A stretch of DNA of 64,000 nt from Streptomyces sp. YIM 121038 (GCF_006088715.1 NZ_CP030771.1:7190001-7254000), one strand, 5' to 3'. Counted from the stretch's first letter, positions 1 through 9,157 are shown. Numbers and translations are program-made. The notes: generated by a model not told the origin, from the sequence alone.

Positions 1-987
1 CCGGTCGAAGGGGACACCGGAGGCGAGCACCGGCACCTCCCGGTCGTAGAGCCGGTCGGCGAGCACCACGAGGCGCAGCGCCGTCGACTGGTCGGGCACC
101 GGCGTGACGTCGGTGAGGCAGACCGCGGTGAGGCCGTCGGTGAGGGCGCCGTACCGGCTCGGGTGGACGCGCGCCAGATGGTCGAGCAGATGCGGGAAGT
201 CGTCCAGGCTCGCGCCCCCGGTCGCGTACGCGGCCTTGGTGACCTCCTCGTCCGAGTACGGCGCCGGGGCCTCGGGCAGGCCGCGGTGGCGGTAGTCCTC
301 GCCGTCGATGCGCAGCGCCTTGAAGTGCGCCGACAGGCCCTGGATCTCGCGCAGGAAGTCGGCGGCGGCGAACCGGCCCTCGCCGAGCTTGCCCGGCAGC
401 GTGTTGGAGGTCGCGGCGAGCGCGACGCCCGCCTCGACGAGCTTGCCGAGCAGCGTGGACACCAGGACCGTGTCGCCCGGGTCGTCCAGCTCGAACTCGT
501 CGATGCACAGCAGCCGGTGGCCGCTGAGGGTCTTGACCGTCTGCTGGAAGCCGAGCGCCCCGACCAGGTTCGTCAGCTCCACGAACGTGCCGAACGCCTT
601 CAGCGACGGCTCGGCCGGGGCGGCGTGCCACAGGGAGGCGAGCAGATGGGTCTTGCCGACGCCGTAGCCACCGTCCAGATAGACCCCGCGCGGACCGGAG
701 GGCGCGGCCTGCTTGGCCCGCCCGAACCAGCGCCGCTTGCCCGAGCCGCTCGCGTGGGCCCCGCCGAGCCCGGCCGCGAAGGCGCTCAGGACCCCGACGG
801 CCTCGGTCTGGCTCGGCTGGTTCGGGTCCGGGATGTACGTGGCGAAGCGGACCGAGTCGAAGCGCGGCGGCGGCACCATCTCGGCGACGAGGCGGTCCGC
901 GGGCACGTGCGGCTCGCGGGCGCACAGGGAGAGGGGGCCCGCTTCGGGTATGGGGCTCCGCCCGGAGGCGGCGGTGGAGGCTGACAC
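1..987 (-). CDS. zapE: Cell division protein ZapE (AFG1-like ATPase), C-terminus outside window
   Basis: Reading from a GTG at 987 gives an AFG1/ZapE-type P-loop ATPase that runs off the left edge, so about 329 codons are visible. A Walker A motif (GGYGVGKTHL) and a Walker B-like LLCIDEFELDD are both clear, followed by the sensor segment ATSNTLP. In other bacteria the family is a cytoplasmic ATPase associated with FtsZ and the division ring; that role is inferred here. The gene diverges from the reductase gene at 1035 across a spacer of only 47 bases, so both promoters must lie in or near it. The long open frames on the opposite strand here are GC-driven shadows. Confidence 0.9.
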   Translation of the reverse strand, partial: MSASTAASGRSPIPEAGPLSLCAREPHVPADRLVAEMVPPPRFDSVRFATYIPDPNQPSQTEAVGVLSAFAAGLGGAHASGSGKRRWFGRAKQAAPSGPRGVYLDGGYGVGKTHLLASLWHAAPAEPSLKAFGTFVELTNLVGALGFQQTVKTLSGHRLLCIDEFELDDPGDTVLVSTLLGKLVEAGVALAATSNTLPGKLGEGRFAAADFLREIQGLSAHFKALRIDGEDYRHRGLPEAPAPYSDEEVTKAAYATGGASLDDFPHLLDHLARVHPSRYGALTDGLTAVCLTDVTPVPDQSTALRLVVLADRLYDREVPVLASGVPFDR

Positions 988-1034
988 GTCTATCCACTCT
1001 AGGCCCGGCCCGGGACCGTGGAAGACTGCCGGGC

Positions 1035-1868
1035 ATGCGACGCCTGTTCCCTGTGACCGATCAGACATCCGAAAGCGCCGGAACGCCGGCTTCTGTGGTC
1101 GATCGCGAGTGGACCCTCGACGAGCTGGCCGAGGCCTACGCCTACCCGGACCGGGAGGGCCCCTGGCTGCGCGCCAACATGGTCTCCACCCTCGACGGCG
1201 CGGCCCAGCACGACGGCCGCTCCCAGCCCATCTCCGGCGCCACCGACATGCGGATCTTCGGCGCCCTGCGGGGCCTCGCGGACGCCGTCGTGGTCGGTGC
1301 GGAAACGGTACGCCAGGAGGGTTACCGGCCGGCCCGCGCGCGGGAGGCCTTCGCCGCGCGCCGCGCCGCCGCCGGGCAGCCGCCCGCGCCCGCCGTCGTC
1401 GTGCTCAGCGCGAGCCTGGAGCTCGACTTCACCCTGCCGCTGTTCACCGCGCCGCTGACGCCGACGCTCCTGGTGACCGGCGCCGCGGCGCCCGCGGACC
1501 GGGTGGAGGCCGCGCGCAAGGCCGGGGCGGAGGTCGTGCTCGCCGGTGAGGGGGCCGGGGCGGAGCCCGCGCGGGTGGTCGCGGAGCTGGCCGAACGCGG
1601 GTTCGAGCACCTGCTCACCGAGGGCGGGCCCCGGCTGCTCGGGCAGTTCGTGGCGGCGGGCGTGCTCGACGAGCTGTGTCTGACGGTGTCCCCGATGCTC
1701 ACCGCGGGCGGGGCGCAGCGGATCGCGGGCGGGCCCGGGGTGCCGGTGCCGGAGCGGTTCGTACTGGCGTCCGTACTGGAAGAGGCCGGGTTCCTCTTCA
1801 CCCGATACCGTCGGTCCTGGGAATCAGCGGAATCCCCCGTTCCGTTTGCCGTCGGCGGGGCACACTAA
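1035..1868 (+). CDS. Pyrimidine reductase family protein (RibD C-terminal domain)
   Basis: A 277-residue protein with a RibD-C/dihydrofolate-reductase-like fold. Diagnostic stretches are the N-terminal VSTLDGAAQ, the VVVGAETVRQEGY segment that contacts NADPH in this family, and a late LLTEGGPRLLGQF. Homologues are NADPH-dependent reductases acting on the riboflavin intermediate 5-amino-6-ribosylaminouracil phosphate or related pyrimidines. No deaminase domain and no other rib gene lie nearby, so the substrate is open. ATG 1035 gives a normal N-terminus; the start lies only about 48 bases from the divergent zapE start. Confidence 0.85.
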   Translation: MRRLFPVTDQTSESAGTPASVVDREWTLDELAEAYAYPDREGPWLRANMVSTLDGAAQHDGRSQPISGATDMRIFGALRGLADAVVVGAETVRQEGYRPARAREAFAARRAAAGQPPAPAVVVLSASLELDFTLPLFTAPLTPTLLVTGAAAPADRVEAARKAGAEVVLAGEGAGAEPARVVAELAERGFEHLLTEGGPRLLGQFVAAGVLDELCLTVSPMLTAGGAQRIAGGPGVPVPERFVLASVLEEAGFLFTRYRRSWESAESPVPFAVGGAH

Positions 1869-1953
1869 AGTGCGCAGCCCCCGTCCAGGCACGGGGCAGG
1901 ATGGTTTCCGCAGGGGCCTTGTCCACGGCCCACGGAGGAGAAGGGCGCCTGTC

Positions 1954-2427
1954 GTGTTCACAAGCGTATTGATGATCGAGAAGGCCCTGACGTCCGCCGA
2001 CGTGGAGTTCGTCACCACCTTGCACGGCGAGGAGCCGGTCACCTTCCACGTCCTCCTGCAGCCGCGCGGGGACCAGGCGGACCGCCTGCTCCGGGCGATC
2101 GACGACGTGGCGCTCGGCGAGCTCGACGAGGCGGTGCGCGAGGGGGACGTACCGGAGGGCGACGCGGCCGTCGGCCCCGCCGAGCAGGCCCTCCAGGTCT
2201 CCCTCACCGCCCTGCGGGCCGCGGGCAGCGCGGCCGAGGGCAAGCTCATCGAGGACCACCCGCTGGACGCGCTGCGCGAGCTCGTGGACGCGGCCGGGGC
2301 GGACGAGGTCATCGTGCTCACCGACCCCCACTACGTGGAGGAGTTCTTCCACCGCGACTGGGCGTCCCGGGCGCGCCACAAGGTCGGGGTGCCGGTCCTG
2401 AAGCTCTTCTCGCACAGCGAGAAGTAG
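1954..2427 (+). CDS. Small conserved actinobacterial protein of unknown function
   Basis: A 157-residue acidic alpha/beta protein. I do not recognise a catalytic motif. The C-terminal half (DEVIVLTDPHYVEEFFHRDW) has a strand-helix pattern ending in a short basic segment. I recall such genes next to murC in Streptomyces labelled as indole-3-glycerol phosphate synthase, but it is far too short for that TIM-barrel enzyme (about 260 residues), so I do not use the name. GTG 1954 is preferred because an AAGGG ribosome site lies eight bases upstream; an in-frame ATG at 1972 is the alternative. It lies between the reductase and murC on the same strand. Confidence 0.7.
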   Translation: MFTSVLMIEKALTSADVEFVTTLHGEEPVTFHVLLQPRGDQADRLLRAIDDVALGELDEAVREGDVPEGDAAVGPAEQALQVSLTALRAAGSAAEGKLIEDHPLDALRELVDAAGADEVIVLTDPHYVEEFFHRDWASRARHKVGVPVLKLFSHSEK

Positions 2428-2512
2428 CGGGCGCGGGAGCGACCGGTGGGGTTCCGGCCGGGCGGATAGGGTGGAGACGCTCATGTCACCGTCACACCTC
2501 TCGGGAGAGAAG

Positions 2513-3910
2513 ATGGCACCCGGCCTCCCCTCCGCCATGCCCCGACCGCACTTCATCGGCATCGGCGGCGCCGGAATGTCGGGCATCGCCAAGATCCTCG
2601 CCCAGCGCGGCGCCCGGGTCGCGGGCAGCGACGCCCGGGACTCCGCGACCGCCGCCGCCCTGCGCGAGCTCGGCGCGACGGTGCACATCGGGCACGCCGC
2701 GGAGCACCTGGCGGACGACGCCAGCTGCGTCGTCGTCTCCTCGGCGATCCGCGCCGACAACCCGGAGCTGGCCCGCGCCGCGGAGCTCGGCATCCCGGTC
2801 GTGCACCGCTCCGACGCGCTCGCCGCGCTGATGGACGGCCTGCGTCCGCTCGCCGTCGCGGGCACGCACGGCAAGACCACGACCACGTCCATGCTCGCCG
2901 TGAGCCTGTCCGCGCTCGGCCTGCACCCCTCGTACGCCATCGGCGGCGACCTCGACGCCCCGGGCTCCAACGCCGACCACGGCACCGGCGAGATCTTCGT
3001 CGCCGAGGCCGACGAAAGCGACCGCAGCTTCCACAAGTACGCGCCCGAGGTCGCCATCGTCCTCAACGTGGAGCTGGACCACCACGCCAACTACGCCTCC
3101 ATGGACGAGATCTACGAGTCCTTCGAGACGTTCGCGGACAAGATCGTCCCCGGTGGCACGCTGGTCGTCGCCGCCGACCACGAGGGCGCTCGCGAGCTGA
3201 CCCGGCGGCTCGCCAAGCGCGGCACCGACCTGCGGATCGTCACCTACGGCGAGTCCGCCGACGCCGACGTGCGGATCACGGACGTGACCCCCCAGGGCCT
3301 CAAGAGCGAGGTCACCGTCGTCCTCGACGGCACCGAGCTGCGCTTCGCCGTGTCGGTGCCCGGCCGCCACTACGCGCACAACGCGGTCGCCGCGCTCGCC
3401 GCGGGCGTCGCCCTCGGCGTCCCCGCCGCCGAGCTGGCCCCCGCCCTCGCCGCCTACACCGGCGTCAAGCGCCGCCTCCAGCTCAAGGGCGAGGCCCGCG
3501 GCGTCCAGGTCGTCGACAGCTACGCGCACCACCCGACGGAGATGACCGCCGACCTGGAGGCGATGCGCGGCGCCGCGGCGGACGCCCGCCTCCTCGTCCT
3601 CTTCCAGCCGCACCTGTTCTCCCGCACCCAGGAGCTGGGCCGCGAGATGGGCGCGGCCCTGGCGCTCGCCGACGCCTCCGTCGTGCTCGACATCTACCCC
3701 GCGCGCGAGGACCCGGTCCCCGGCGTGACCAGCGCCCTCATCATCGACGCCGCCACCGCCGCGGGCGCCGACGTACGGGCCGCCCGGGACAAGGAGAGCG
3801 CCCCGGAGCTGATCGCGGGAATGGCACGCCCCGGCGACCTCGTTCTCACCATGGGAGCGGGCGACGTCACCGACCTCGGCCCGCGGATCCTGGACCACCT
3901 GGCCCGCTAG
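2513..3910 (+). CDS. murC: UDP-N-acetylmuramate--L-alanine ligase MurC
   Basis: A 465-residue Mur ligase that adds L-alanine to UDP-MurNAc, the first amino-acid step of peptidoglycan precursor synthesis in the cytoplasm. The N-terminal domain shows the nucleotide-sugar motif HFIGIGGAGMSGIAKIL, the central domain the P-loop GTHGKTTTTSM, and the C-terminal domain the YAHHPTE segment. ATG 2513 follows the ribosome site GGGAGAGA directly. Earlier in-frame starts at 2471 and 2483 would add residues before the usual MurC N-terminus and lack a site this good. Only 44 bases separate its stop from msrB. Confidence 0.95.
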   Translation: MAPGLPSAMPRPHFIGIGGAGMSGIAKILAQRGARVAGSDARDSATAAALRELGATVHIGHAAEHLADDASCVVVSSAIRADNPELARAAELGIPVVHRSDALAALMDGLRPLAVAGTHGKTTTTSMLAVSLSALGLHPSYAIGGDLDAPGSNADHGTGEIFVAEADESDRSFHKYAPEVAIVLNVELDHHANYASMDEIYESFETFADKIVPGGTLVVAADHEGARELTRRLAKRGTDLRIVTYGESADADVRITDVTPQGLKSEVTVVLDGTELRFAVSVPGRHYAHNAVAALAAGVALGVPAAELAPALAAYTGVKRRLQLKGEARGVQVVDSYAHHPTEMTADLEAMRGAAADARLLVLFQPHLFSRTQELGREMGAALALADASVVLDIYPAREDPVPGVTSALIIDAATAAGADVRAARDKESAPELIAGMARPGDLVLTMGAGDVTDLGPRILDHLAR

Positions 3911-3954
3911 GACCACCGCGTACACCGCGTACTTCACTTAAGGGGATGCGTTCC

Positions 3955-4362
3955 ATGTCGTACGACGTCGAGAAGCCCGACGAGCAGTGGCGTGCGGAGC
4001 TGACCCCCGCGGAGTACGCCGTCCTGCGCCAGGCGGGCACCGAGCCCGCCTTCCGGGGCGAGTACACGGACACGAAGACCAAGGGCGTCTACTCCTGCCG
4101 GGCCTGCGGCGCGGAGCTGTTCACGTCCGGCGAGAAGTTCGAGTCGCACTGCGGCTGGCCGAGCTTCTTCGACCCCAAGGACAGCGACGCCGTGGAGCTC
4201 CTGTCGGACACCTCGCACGGCATGGTCCGCACGGAGGTCCGCTGCGCCCGCTGCGGCTCCCACCTCGGCCACGTCTTCGAGGGCGAGGGCTACCCGACCC
4301 CGACGGACCAGCGCTACTGCATCAACTCCATCTCGCTGCGGCTGACGCCGGACGAGGGCTGA
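3955..4362 (+). CDS. msrB: Peptide-methionine (R)-S-oxide reductase MsrB
   Basis: A 135-residue repair enzyme that reduces the R epimer of methionine sulfoxide in oxidised proteins. Two zinc-binding CxxC pairs (CRACG and CARCG), the HCGWPSFF substrate segment and the catalytic cysteine in RYCINS are all present, so it should be active. ATG 3955 sits nine bases after AAGGGG; the in-frame ATG at 3946 abuts that site and is less likely. It lies just downstream of murC and may share its transcript. It converges on the P450 gene with 27 bases between stops. Confidence 0.93.
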   Translation: MSYDVEKPDEQWRAELTPAEYAVLRQAGTEPAFRGEYTDTKTKGVYSCRACGAELFTSGEKFESHCGWPSFFDPKDSDAVELLSDTSHGMVRTEVRCARCGSHLGHVFEGEGYPTPTDQRYCINSISLRLTPDEG

Positions 4363-4389
4363 CCGGCCGGGACGGCCCACGGCGTCCCG

Positions 4390-5769
4390 TCAGGCGGTGA
4401 GGGTCAGCCGCAGCGACTTGAGGCCGTTGATGAAGTGCGAGACCAGGCGGGCGGGCGGCTCGGCCAGCCCCACGGCCGTCGTGGCGGTGAGCAACTCCTC
4501 GTACAGGACGGTCAGTTGCAGACGGGCGAAGTGCGCCCCCAGACAGACGTGCGGGCCGTCGCCGAACGCCACGTGCGGGTTCGGTGACCGCGTCAGGTCG
4601 AGCCGGTCGGGGTCGGCGAAGGCGCGCTCGTCGCGGTGGGCCGCGGCGTGGAAGACGACCACCTTGTCGCCGCGCCGGATCCGCTGCCCGGCCAGCTCGG
4701 TGTCGCGCGCGGCGGTGCGCCGGAAGCTCAGCACCGGCGGGTGCCAGCGCAGCAGCTCCTCCACCGCCCCGGCGAGCGGGGCCTCGCCCGAGCGCAGGCG
4801 GCGCTGCTCGCCCGGGTGCTCGGCGAGCGCGAGCAGACCGCCGGGCGCGGCCGCGCGCACGGTGTCGTTGCCCGCGACCGTGAGCAGGAAGAAGCACATC
4901 TCCAGCTCGGGCGCGGTCACCTCGGGCGTGGTGGCCAGCGTGGTGAGCACGTCGTCGCCCGGGTGGCGCCGCTTGTGCGCCGCGAGCTCGCCCGCGTACG
5001 CGAACATGTCGCGCAGCATCGCCGGGGAGCGCGGGTTCACCGGCCGCCCGTCGGCGCCGACGACCGGCTCGCCCGCCTCGTCCGGGTCCTGGTAGCCGAT
5101 GACGCGGTGCGTCCAGTCCAGGAGCAGGCCCCGGTCGGAGGGCGGCACGCCGAGCAGGTCCGCGAGGTTGAGGACCGCGTAGTCGTCGGTGACCGCCGCG
5201 ACCACGTCGCAGCCGCCGTCCCCGGCGCGGGCCTCGGCGACGGCCCCCGCGAGGAGCGTGCGCGCCCGCCGCCTGGCCAGGGCCTCGAACCGCGCCACGC
5301 GGCGCGGTGTGAAGGCCCGGCTGACCAGGCGGCGCAGCCTGCCGTGGTCAGTGGTGTCTCCCCCGTTCGAGCGGGGCCGGGAGCTCGGGGAAGGATCCTG
5401 ATTGAGCATCATGCGGCGGATGAACGGCAGGTCGTCCGGGTCCGGGTCGCGGATCTGGGTGGCGCCCAGACACGAGGAGTACACCGCCGCGTCCTTGAGC
5501 ACCGCCGTCACGTCCGCGTGCCGCGTCACCGCCCAGAACCCGGGCCCCGCGGGCCAGCCGAGCACCGGCGGCTCGCCCTGCCAGGCCACCGGGTGGTGGT
5601 CGCGCAGCACGCGATAGCGGTCGTAGGGCACGGCTCGCGCGTACAGCCGCGGGTCGAAGACGTCCGGGGCGCCGCCGGGCCCGGGGCCCGCGGGGGCGGG
5701 GCCTTCCGGGGGCGCGTCCGCCGACGGGCGGGGCTCGCGGGGGCGGGGGTGCCCGGGAGCGGTGGTCAC
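4390..5769 (-). CDS. Cytochrome P450 (CYP125/142-like) with repeat-encoded insert
   Basis: A 459-residue soluble bacterial P450. The haem-binding loop FGDGPHVCLG (Cys about 409), the ExxR motif in EELLRW and the I-helix AGNDTVR are intact. The AGN(D/E)T I-helix and the MLNQDP...DHGRLRRLV region resemble CYP125/CYP142-type steroid or acyl hydroxylases; this subfamily call is an inference. Between DP and DHGRLRR, where relatives have about one residue, lies a 13-residue insert (about 127-139, SPSSRPRSNGGDT) encoded by a palindromic repeat. The GTG start at 5769 overlaps the hydrolase stop by four bases, so the two genes are translationally coupled. No ferredoxin gene is adjacent. Confidence 0.9.
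   Translation of the reverse strand: MTTAPGHPRPREPRPSADAPPEGPAPAGPGPGGAPDVFDPRLYARAVPYDRYRVLRDHHPVAWQGEPPVLGWPAGPGFWAVTRHADVTAVLKDAAVYSSCLGATQIRDPDPDDLPFIRRMMLNQDPSPSSRPRSNGGDTTDHGRLRRLVSRAFTPRRVARFEALARRRARTLLAGAVAEARAGDGGCDVVAAVTDDYAVLNLADLLGVPPSDRGLLLDWTHRVIGYQDPDEAGEPVVGADGRPVNPRSPAMLRDMFAYAGELAAHKRRHPGDDVLTTLATTPEVTAPELEMCFFLLTVAGNDTVRAAAPGGLLALAEHPGEQRRLRSGEAPLAGAVEELLRWHPPVLSFRRTAARDTELAGQRIRRGDKVVVFHAAAHRDERAFADPDRLDLTRSPNPHVAFGDGPHVCLGAHFARLQLTVLYEELLTATTAVGLAEPPARLVSHFINGLKSLRLTLTA
5355..5394. repeat. Short palindromic repeat inserted in frame in the P450 gene
   Basis: About 40 bases with partly complementary arms (CCCCGTTCGAGC and GAGCTCGGGG). The layout resembles a short palindromic element that I know as frequent in Streptomyces intergenic regions (C-run, GCTCGAGC core, G-run). 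It lies inside the P450 reading frame and adds a multiple of three bases, so the frame is kept. Assignment to that element rests on remembered pattern similarity, not on a search. Confidence 0.5.
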
Positions 5770-6599
5770 TCGCTGTCGGCCCCGGTGCCGCTCGCGTCCG
5801 CCGCGGCCGTGCCGTCCGTCTCCGCCGTCGCGTCGTCCGCCCGGAGGAAGTCCTCCACCACGCGGATCAGGTCCAGGGGCGACTCGTCCATGGCGTTGTG
5901 CCCGGTGCCCGGCAGCTCCACGAGTTCGGCGCGGGGGAAGGCGGGCAGCCAGGTCCGGCGCATGACGTCCGCCGACAGGGCCGGGTCGAGGGCGCCGACC
6001 ACGGCGAGCGCGGGCACCGGTGAACCCGTCACGCGGTCCTGGAAGTCGTTGTCCGCCCAGGAGTCGAGCCAGGCGCGGAACGCCTTCGCGTCGCTGCGGG
6101 CGAAGGACCGGTCCACCATGCGGCGCAGCCACGCGGCCGGGCGCCCGCCGCCGGTGGTGAAGTCGACGATGGCCCGGCGGCTGTCGGCCGCGTGCCCGGC
6201 CGACTCGAACAGCTCCCGCTGCTCCGGCGGCATCGCGACGCCCGACGCGGGCACCGGGGAGATCCCGACGATCCGGCGCACCCGGTCCGGCGCGTCGGCC
6301 AGGACGTGCTGCGCCACACCGCCGCCCATCGAGTGCCCGACCACCGAGAACCGCGCCCAGCCGAGGTGGTCCGCGAGGGCCACCACGTCGGCGGCGGCCT
6401 CGGCCGTGGTGAACGCCCCGGGCACGTCCCGTGCCTCGCCGTAGCCGCGCAGGTCCACCACGGCGAACTCGAAGGCGCCCGTGTCCAGATCGGCGAGGAC
6501 CGGCGCGTACGCCGACCGGTCGGCGAGCCAGCCGTGGACGGCGATCACTTTGTGCGGGCCTTCGCCCACCAGGTCATGAGGGAGCGTGAAGGAGGTCAC
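5766..6599 (-). CDS. Alpha/beta hydrolase
   Basis: A 277-residue alpha/beta-fold hydrolase. The nucleophile elbow GHSMGGG, the strand AVVGALDPALS carrying the probable acid, and the catalytic histidine in GTGHNAMDES give a complete Ser-Asp-His triad. AVHGWLADRSAY near residue 20 is the usual oxyanion-hole region. The substrate is unknown. GTG 6599 is chosen because it begins just before the first strand; a GTG at 6608 is possible. It is upstream of, and four-base coupled to, the P450, so the two probably act on related compounds. It diverges from the GAP1-like gene at 6779. Confidence 0.88.
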   Translation of the reverse strand: MTSFTLPHDLVGEGPHKVIAVHGWLADRSAYAPVLADLDTGAFEFAVVDLRGYGEARDVPGAFTTAEAAADVVALADHLGWARFSVVGHSMGGGVAQHVLADAPDRVRRIVGISPVPASGVAMPPEQRELFESAGHAADSRRAIVDFTTGGGRPAAWLRRMVDRSFARSDAKAFRAWLDSWADNDFQDRVTGSPVPALAVVGALDPALSADVMRRTWLPAFPRAELVELPGTGHNAMDESPLDLIRVVEDFLRADDATAETDGTAAADASGTGADSE

Positions 6600-6778
6600 G
6601 ACCGCCACGATGGCCGCGAATCCCCAGCCGCGCAAGGGTGCGGCGGCCCGCCGGGACCGGCGTCCGGGGCCCCGGAGGGACCGCGTCCGGGGGCCTGGCG
6701 GGGGGCCGGATTTCCCCCTGGTGGCGGGAAGTTGGCCGACCGCCTGCGAGGGGCGCCCCCGGGTGGTCAGAATGTGGC

Positions 6779-9157
6779 ATGGCCATCCGCCGCCACAGCT
6801 ACCGGCTCGCCGAGGAGCCGGTCACCGGAGCCGTCCGACTGATCCCTGTCCCCGTGTCCGCGCCCCCGTCACCTCTGTCCGCGCACGCCGACGGGGCCGA
6901 ACGCGAGGACCAGCGACAGCTCCGGGAGTGGGCCGAACTGGCCATCGGCACCGGGCACACCCGGGGCCGCGGCCACTCGGGCGACGGAACCGGCCTCAGT
7001 TACAGCAGGCTGCCGGACGGCGGCAGCCTGCTGTGCGCCACGGCCCCCGGGGGCGACGTGGCGGCGTACCACCTGACCGAAGCCGACACGCTCGCCCGGT
7101 TCGCCGGGGAGTGGCCCATCACCTGGTGGGCGGCGGGGGCGGCCGGGACGGACCACGAACCCGCGCGGGACGCGGCGCCCGCCGCCGTCGGGCACGACGA
7201 GCTCGTCGCCTTCGCCCGCGCCCACGAGAGCCGCGTCGCCCCCTTCCTCGCCGACGTACGGCGCCTCTTCGACGACCCGGCCGGCCGGCAGCTCGTCGTC
7301 GCCGAGGAGAGACCCGGGGCCGTCGCCCGCTGGATCGCCCTGGCCTGCGCCTCGCTGCCCGCGGCGTACGTGCCGTCGCTGACGTTCACCACCGGCGCCG
7401 CCGACCCCGGGCGCGCCCCGCAGCACATCGTCGGCATCGGGCCCGACGCCGACTTCGACCGGGGCGACCCCACCGTCCTCGACCACCTCTACCGCGTCCA
7501 CGACGGCCTCGGCGGGCCCGGCAGCCCGCCCCGCGCCGACACCTGGGCCACCTGGACGGCCCGCCTCTGGCTCGCCGGGGAGCCGCTGCCCGAGGCGGAC
7601 GCCGCCGACGGCGACCCCTTCGCGGCGGGCCCGCTCGTCCCGCGCCTGCTGCGCGCCGGGCTCCTCACCGGGCGCGAGCTGACCGGCCTCGACGGCGCCG
7701 CGCTGCGGACGGCCGTCGCCACCCTCGTCGCGTCCGTGGCCGACCCCCGCACCGACCACGGCGGCCTGCTCGCCGTCTGCCGCGAGCTGCACGCCCACGA
7801 CCCCGCCGCCGCGGCCCCCCTCGCGCTCGCCCTCGCCCGGCACCGGCTCGGCGCCGCGCGCCCCGAGGAGCTGCCCGGCGAACTCACCGCCGTCTGCGCC
7901 GAGGTGCCGCTCGACGCCGAGGCCGAGCGGGCCCTGCGCGGCGAGTACGGCGGCGACGCCGACAAGGCGCTGCGGCGCGCCCTGCGCGACCCCGTCGACA
8001 CCTGGGCCGAGCCGCTGCGGATCGCCCTCGCCGTCGGCGCCGACGACGGGCGCGGCATCGGCGAGGCCATCGAGAGGCTCGCCCGCGCGCTGCGCGACCC
8101 CACCGGAGCCGAGCGCGCACCGGCCGTGCGGGTCCTCGACGACCTCGGCAGCGAGCCGCTGACCCGCCGCGTCCTGCGCCGCCTCGCCGACACCCCGCAC
8201 ACCCGCCGCCTCGACCTGCTCGTGGAGCTCGCCGACTCCCCGTACGGCGACTGGCTGCGCCGCAGCCTCGACGAGAACGCCCCCCTGCCCCTGCGCCTTG
8301 CCGAGGCCGCGTCGCGCTGGCGGGCGGGCGGCGCGGGCCTGCGCGGCATGGAGCTGTTCGCGAAGCTCACCGAGGTCCTCCCGCGCCGCCGGGTCACCGA
8401 CGCGGACACGCTCAAGCAGATGTGGTGGCTGGTCTGGGGCAGCTCCTGTCCCGCCCCCGCCGAACTGTCGTGGGTGGCGCACACCTGCACGATGCGGCTG
8501 CTCGTCGCCGCCGGGTACGGCCTGCGCATGACGGGCCTGCTCGCCGCGCCGGACGGAGTGGACAGGGAACTCGCCGGGTTCGCCGCCGACCTGCTGCACG
8601 AGACGCACCTGCCCCGGCGGGACCGCGCCACCGCCGAACTGATCGTCGTCGCCCAGGACCTCGCCGACGGCCGCAAGGCCCTGCGGCAGGGCCTGCGCCG
8701 CTTCGAGGCACTGTGCGTCGACGCGGGCCCCCTCGGCAGCACCGTGCGGCGCGGCGTGTTCCGGCTCGTCGCCCTCGCCCTGGCCCGCGCGGACGCCGAC
8801 CAGCTGGCCCGCCCGCCCGCCTTCGAGCAGCTGGTCGCGGCCGGGCCCGAACTCCTCGGCCCCTACCGGGCGTTCATGCTCGACGAGGACCGCAGGGACC
8901 GCCTGGAGCGCGAACTCCCGCTGCGGCCCGCCGAGGTCGCCGCGTACTACTACCTGTGGCGGCCGCGCGAGCGCCGCGGCATCAGCCACGACTGGCGGCG
9001 CGTCGCCGCCGAACTGCTCGACGAGGTCCTCGGGCCCGTCGCCGTCCGCCTCGACGACCGGCAGCTCTCCCACGTGGCCGACGCCATGCTCGACCGCCAG
9101 GGCATCGACCGCGTCCGGGAGTGGACCGCCTGGCGCAACAGCTTCCGCGCCCGCTGA
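6779..9157 (+). CDS. GTPase-associated protein 1 (GAP1)-related protein
   Basis: A 792-residue protein I match to the GAP1-related family by its N-terminal third: residues roughly 100-220 carry a WIALACASLP...LTFTT...HIVGIG pattern typical of GAP1 N-terminal domains. The remainder is largely helical and poor in known motifs. GAP1 proteins were named computationally from association with GTPases in predicted NTP-dependent conflict systems; here no GTPase gene is adjacent, and an Hsp70 set is present instead. It is the first of four plus-strand genes. A CAGAAT hexamer six bases before ATG 6779 suggests a leaderless transcript. Family assignment is fairly confident; function is inferred. Confidence 0.7.
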   Translation: MAIRRHSYRLAEEPVTGAVRLIPVPVSAPPSPLSAHADGAEREDQRQLREWAELAIGTGHTRGRGHSGDGTGLSYSRLPDGGSLLCATAPGGDVAAYHLTEADTLARFAGEWPITWWAAGAAGTDHEPARDAAPAAVGHDELVAFARAHESRVAPFLADVRRLFDDPAGRQLVVAEERPGAVARWIALACASLPAAYVPSLTFTTGAADPGRAPQHIVGIGPDADFDRGDPTVLDHLYRVHDGLGGPGSPPRADTWATWTARLWLAGEPLPEADAADGDPFAAGPLVPRLLRAGLLTGRELTGLDGAALRTAVATLVASVADPRTDHGGLLAVCRELHAHDPAAAAPLALALARHRLGAARPEELPGELTAVCAEVPLDAEAERALRGEYGGDADKALRRALRDPVDTWAEPLRIALAVGADDGRGIGEAIERLARALRDPTGAERAPAVRVLDDLGSEPLTRRVLRRLADTPHTRRLDLLVELADSPYGDWLRRSLDENAPLPLRLAEAASRWRAGGAGLRGMELFAKLTEVLPRRRVTDADTLKQMWWLVWGSSCPAPAELSWVAHTCTMRLLVAAGYGLRMTGLLAAPDGVDRELAGFAADLLHETHLPRRDRATAELIVVAQDLADGRKALRQGLRRFEALCVDAGPLGSTVRRGVFRLVALALARADADQLARPPAFEQLVAAGPELLGPYRAFMLDEDRRDRLERELPLRPAEVAAYYYLWRPRERRGISHDWRRVAAELLDEVLGPVAVRLDDRQLSHVADAMLDRQGIDRVREWTAWRNSFRAR

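Noticed and set aside
163..984. Long plus-strand open frame opposite zapE
   Set aside because: The minus strand reads as a complete AFG1/ZapE sequence with Walker motifs; the plus frame is an R/A/G-rich shadow due to GC bias. Many other long frames in the window are rejected for the same reason.
1954..2427. Label as indole-3-glycerol phosphate synthase
   Set aside because: At 157 residues it cannot form the TIM barrel of TrpC and lacks its motifs.
4390..6599. Biosynthetic gene cluster around the P450
   Set aside because: Only a hydrolase and P450 occur; no core synthase, ferredoxin or tailoring set is nearby.
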